Part shown: piece by piece, positions 5,769 through 5,905 of the stretch | How the letters are laid out: every line of letters begins with the position of its first letter | Position numbering within the stretch: position 1 is the first letter of the stretch | Origin: Gemmataceae bacterium | Lineage (GTDB): Bacteria; Planctomycetota; Planctomycetia; Gemmatales; Gemmataceae | NCBI GenBank assembly: GCA_026418875.1 | Contig: JAOAAM010000679.1 | Location: 1-5,905 of the forward strand | Reading direction: 5' to 3' | Length of the DNA: 5,905 bases | Notes under the pieces: generated by a model | What the model saw: only the letters and a program-made list of their open reading frames with translations | Database searches by the model: none | What the model was told of the DNA's origin: nothing | Made by a program: the position numbers and the translations under genes

Positions 5769-5775
5769 TAGCGAC

Positions 5776-5905
5776 ATGTTGGTCCTCAGCCGCAAGCTGG
5801 GCGAAAAAATTTACATCGGTGAGAACATTTGCATCACCGTTGTGGACATCGACCGCGGCAAGATTCGCTTGGGAATCGAGGCCCCGCGGGACGTACCGAT
5901 CTACC
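5776..5905 (+). CDS. csrA: Carbon storage regulator CsrA, 5' part
   Basis: The first 43 codons are present; the gene is cut by the window end (family length about 60-75 residues). The translation opens MLVLSRKLGEKIYIG and continues with ITVVDIDRGKIRLGIEAPRDVPIY, aligning without gaps to CsrA/RsmA. Residue 44, the RNA-contacting arginine in E. coli CsrA, would come next, and its codon begins with C, consistent with Arg. CsrA is a small homodimeric RNA-binding protein that binds GGA motifs in leaders and changes translation or mRNA stability. The start is ATG 5776, not the in-frame ATG 5761, because the family begins with MLVL and the Shine-Dalgarno GGAGGG sits between the two. No flagellar genes or fliW are in view, so its targets cannot be guessed from context. 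The upstream VCBS gene is 482 bp away and probably not co-transcribed. Confidence 0.95.
   Translation, partial: MLVLSRKLGEKIYIGENICITVVDIDRGKIRLGIEAPRDVPIY

Larger units (their letters stand above)
5294..5775. other. 482-bp region without a convincing gene
   Basis: Open frames here on both strands resemble no family I know, show no good start signals, and are rich in Arg/Pro/Ser as expected from GC-rich non-coding DNA. The stretch holds a long-armed inverted repeat near the VCBS stop, a small perfect palindrome at 5487-5504, a 7-bp inverted repeat GCGAATC (5520-5526)/GATTCGC (5551-5557), a G-run cluster (5680-5704) and the leader of csrA. Confidence 0.6.

Noticed and set aside
5761..5775. 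Alternative in-frame csrA start ATG 5761
   Set aside because: It would place MEGSD before the family-standard MLVLSRK, and it lies upstream of the Shine-Dalgarno that serves ATG 5776.
5418..5795. Minus-strand frame of 125 residues (and smaller ones at 5383-5592 and 5462-5761) upstream of csrA
   Set aside because: They lie in the csrA upstream region, the 125-residue one overlapping the csrA start, with no family match and no good ribosome binding site.
1..5905. CRISPR array, tRNA, rRNA or insertion sequence
   Set aside because: No regularly spaced direct repeats, no tRNA-like cloverleaf or rRNA signature, and no transposase motifs were seen on either strand by reading.

Overview
The window looks like a chromosomal stretch from a planctomycete, most likely of the Gemmata type. 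It is GC-rich (around 60% by eye). It encodes tetrahydromethanopterin-type C1 genes in a bacterial setting (a DUF447 protein and beta-RFAP synthase), a secreted protein with VCBS/FG-GAP loops, an exported TlpA-like thioredoxin with a long N-terminal extension, and a non-flagellar-context csrA. The taxon is inferred from protein families and gene company, not from a marker gene.

Left half, minus strand (2450 down to 1): a tightly packed three-gene unit. pabB (2450-1047) is followed by a DUF447 flavin-barrel-like gene (1050-487) and then the 5' half of a beta-ribofuranosylaminobenzene 5'-phosphate synthase gene (490 to beyond the window edge). Both junctions are ATGA stop/start overlaps. The genes make biochemical sense together: PabB makes aminodeoxychorismate, the precursor of 4-aminobenzoate, and beta-RFAP synthase joins 4-aminobenzoate to PRPP in the first committed step of the methanopterin branch.

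Middle, minus strand (3712-2594): an exported thioredoxin-fold protein with a WCGPC active site, carrying about 200 residues of unassigned helical sequence. It has a good Shine-Dalgarno. A 143-bp gap holding a hairpin right after its stop codon separates it from pabB, so it is probably its own transcription unit.

Right half, plus strand: a divergent 342-bp intergenic region with a perfect GC-rich inverted repeat leads to a secreted protein of 412 residues with six DxDxDG calcium-type loops (4055-5293). A second inverted repeat lies just downstream of its stop. A 482-bp stretch without a convincing gene then leads to csrA (from 5776, cut by the window end). That stretch contains a G-quadruplex-type motif, a candidate -10 element and two GGA motifs, one inside the csrA Shine-Dalgarno.

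I do not see a wholly novel multi-gene system. The most notable items are the pabB-DUF447-RFAP synthase operon, the two similar extragenic palindromes, and the layout of the csrA leader.
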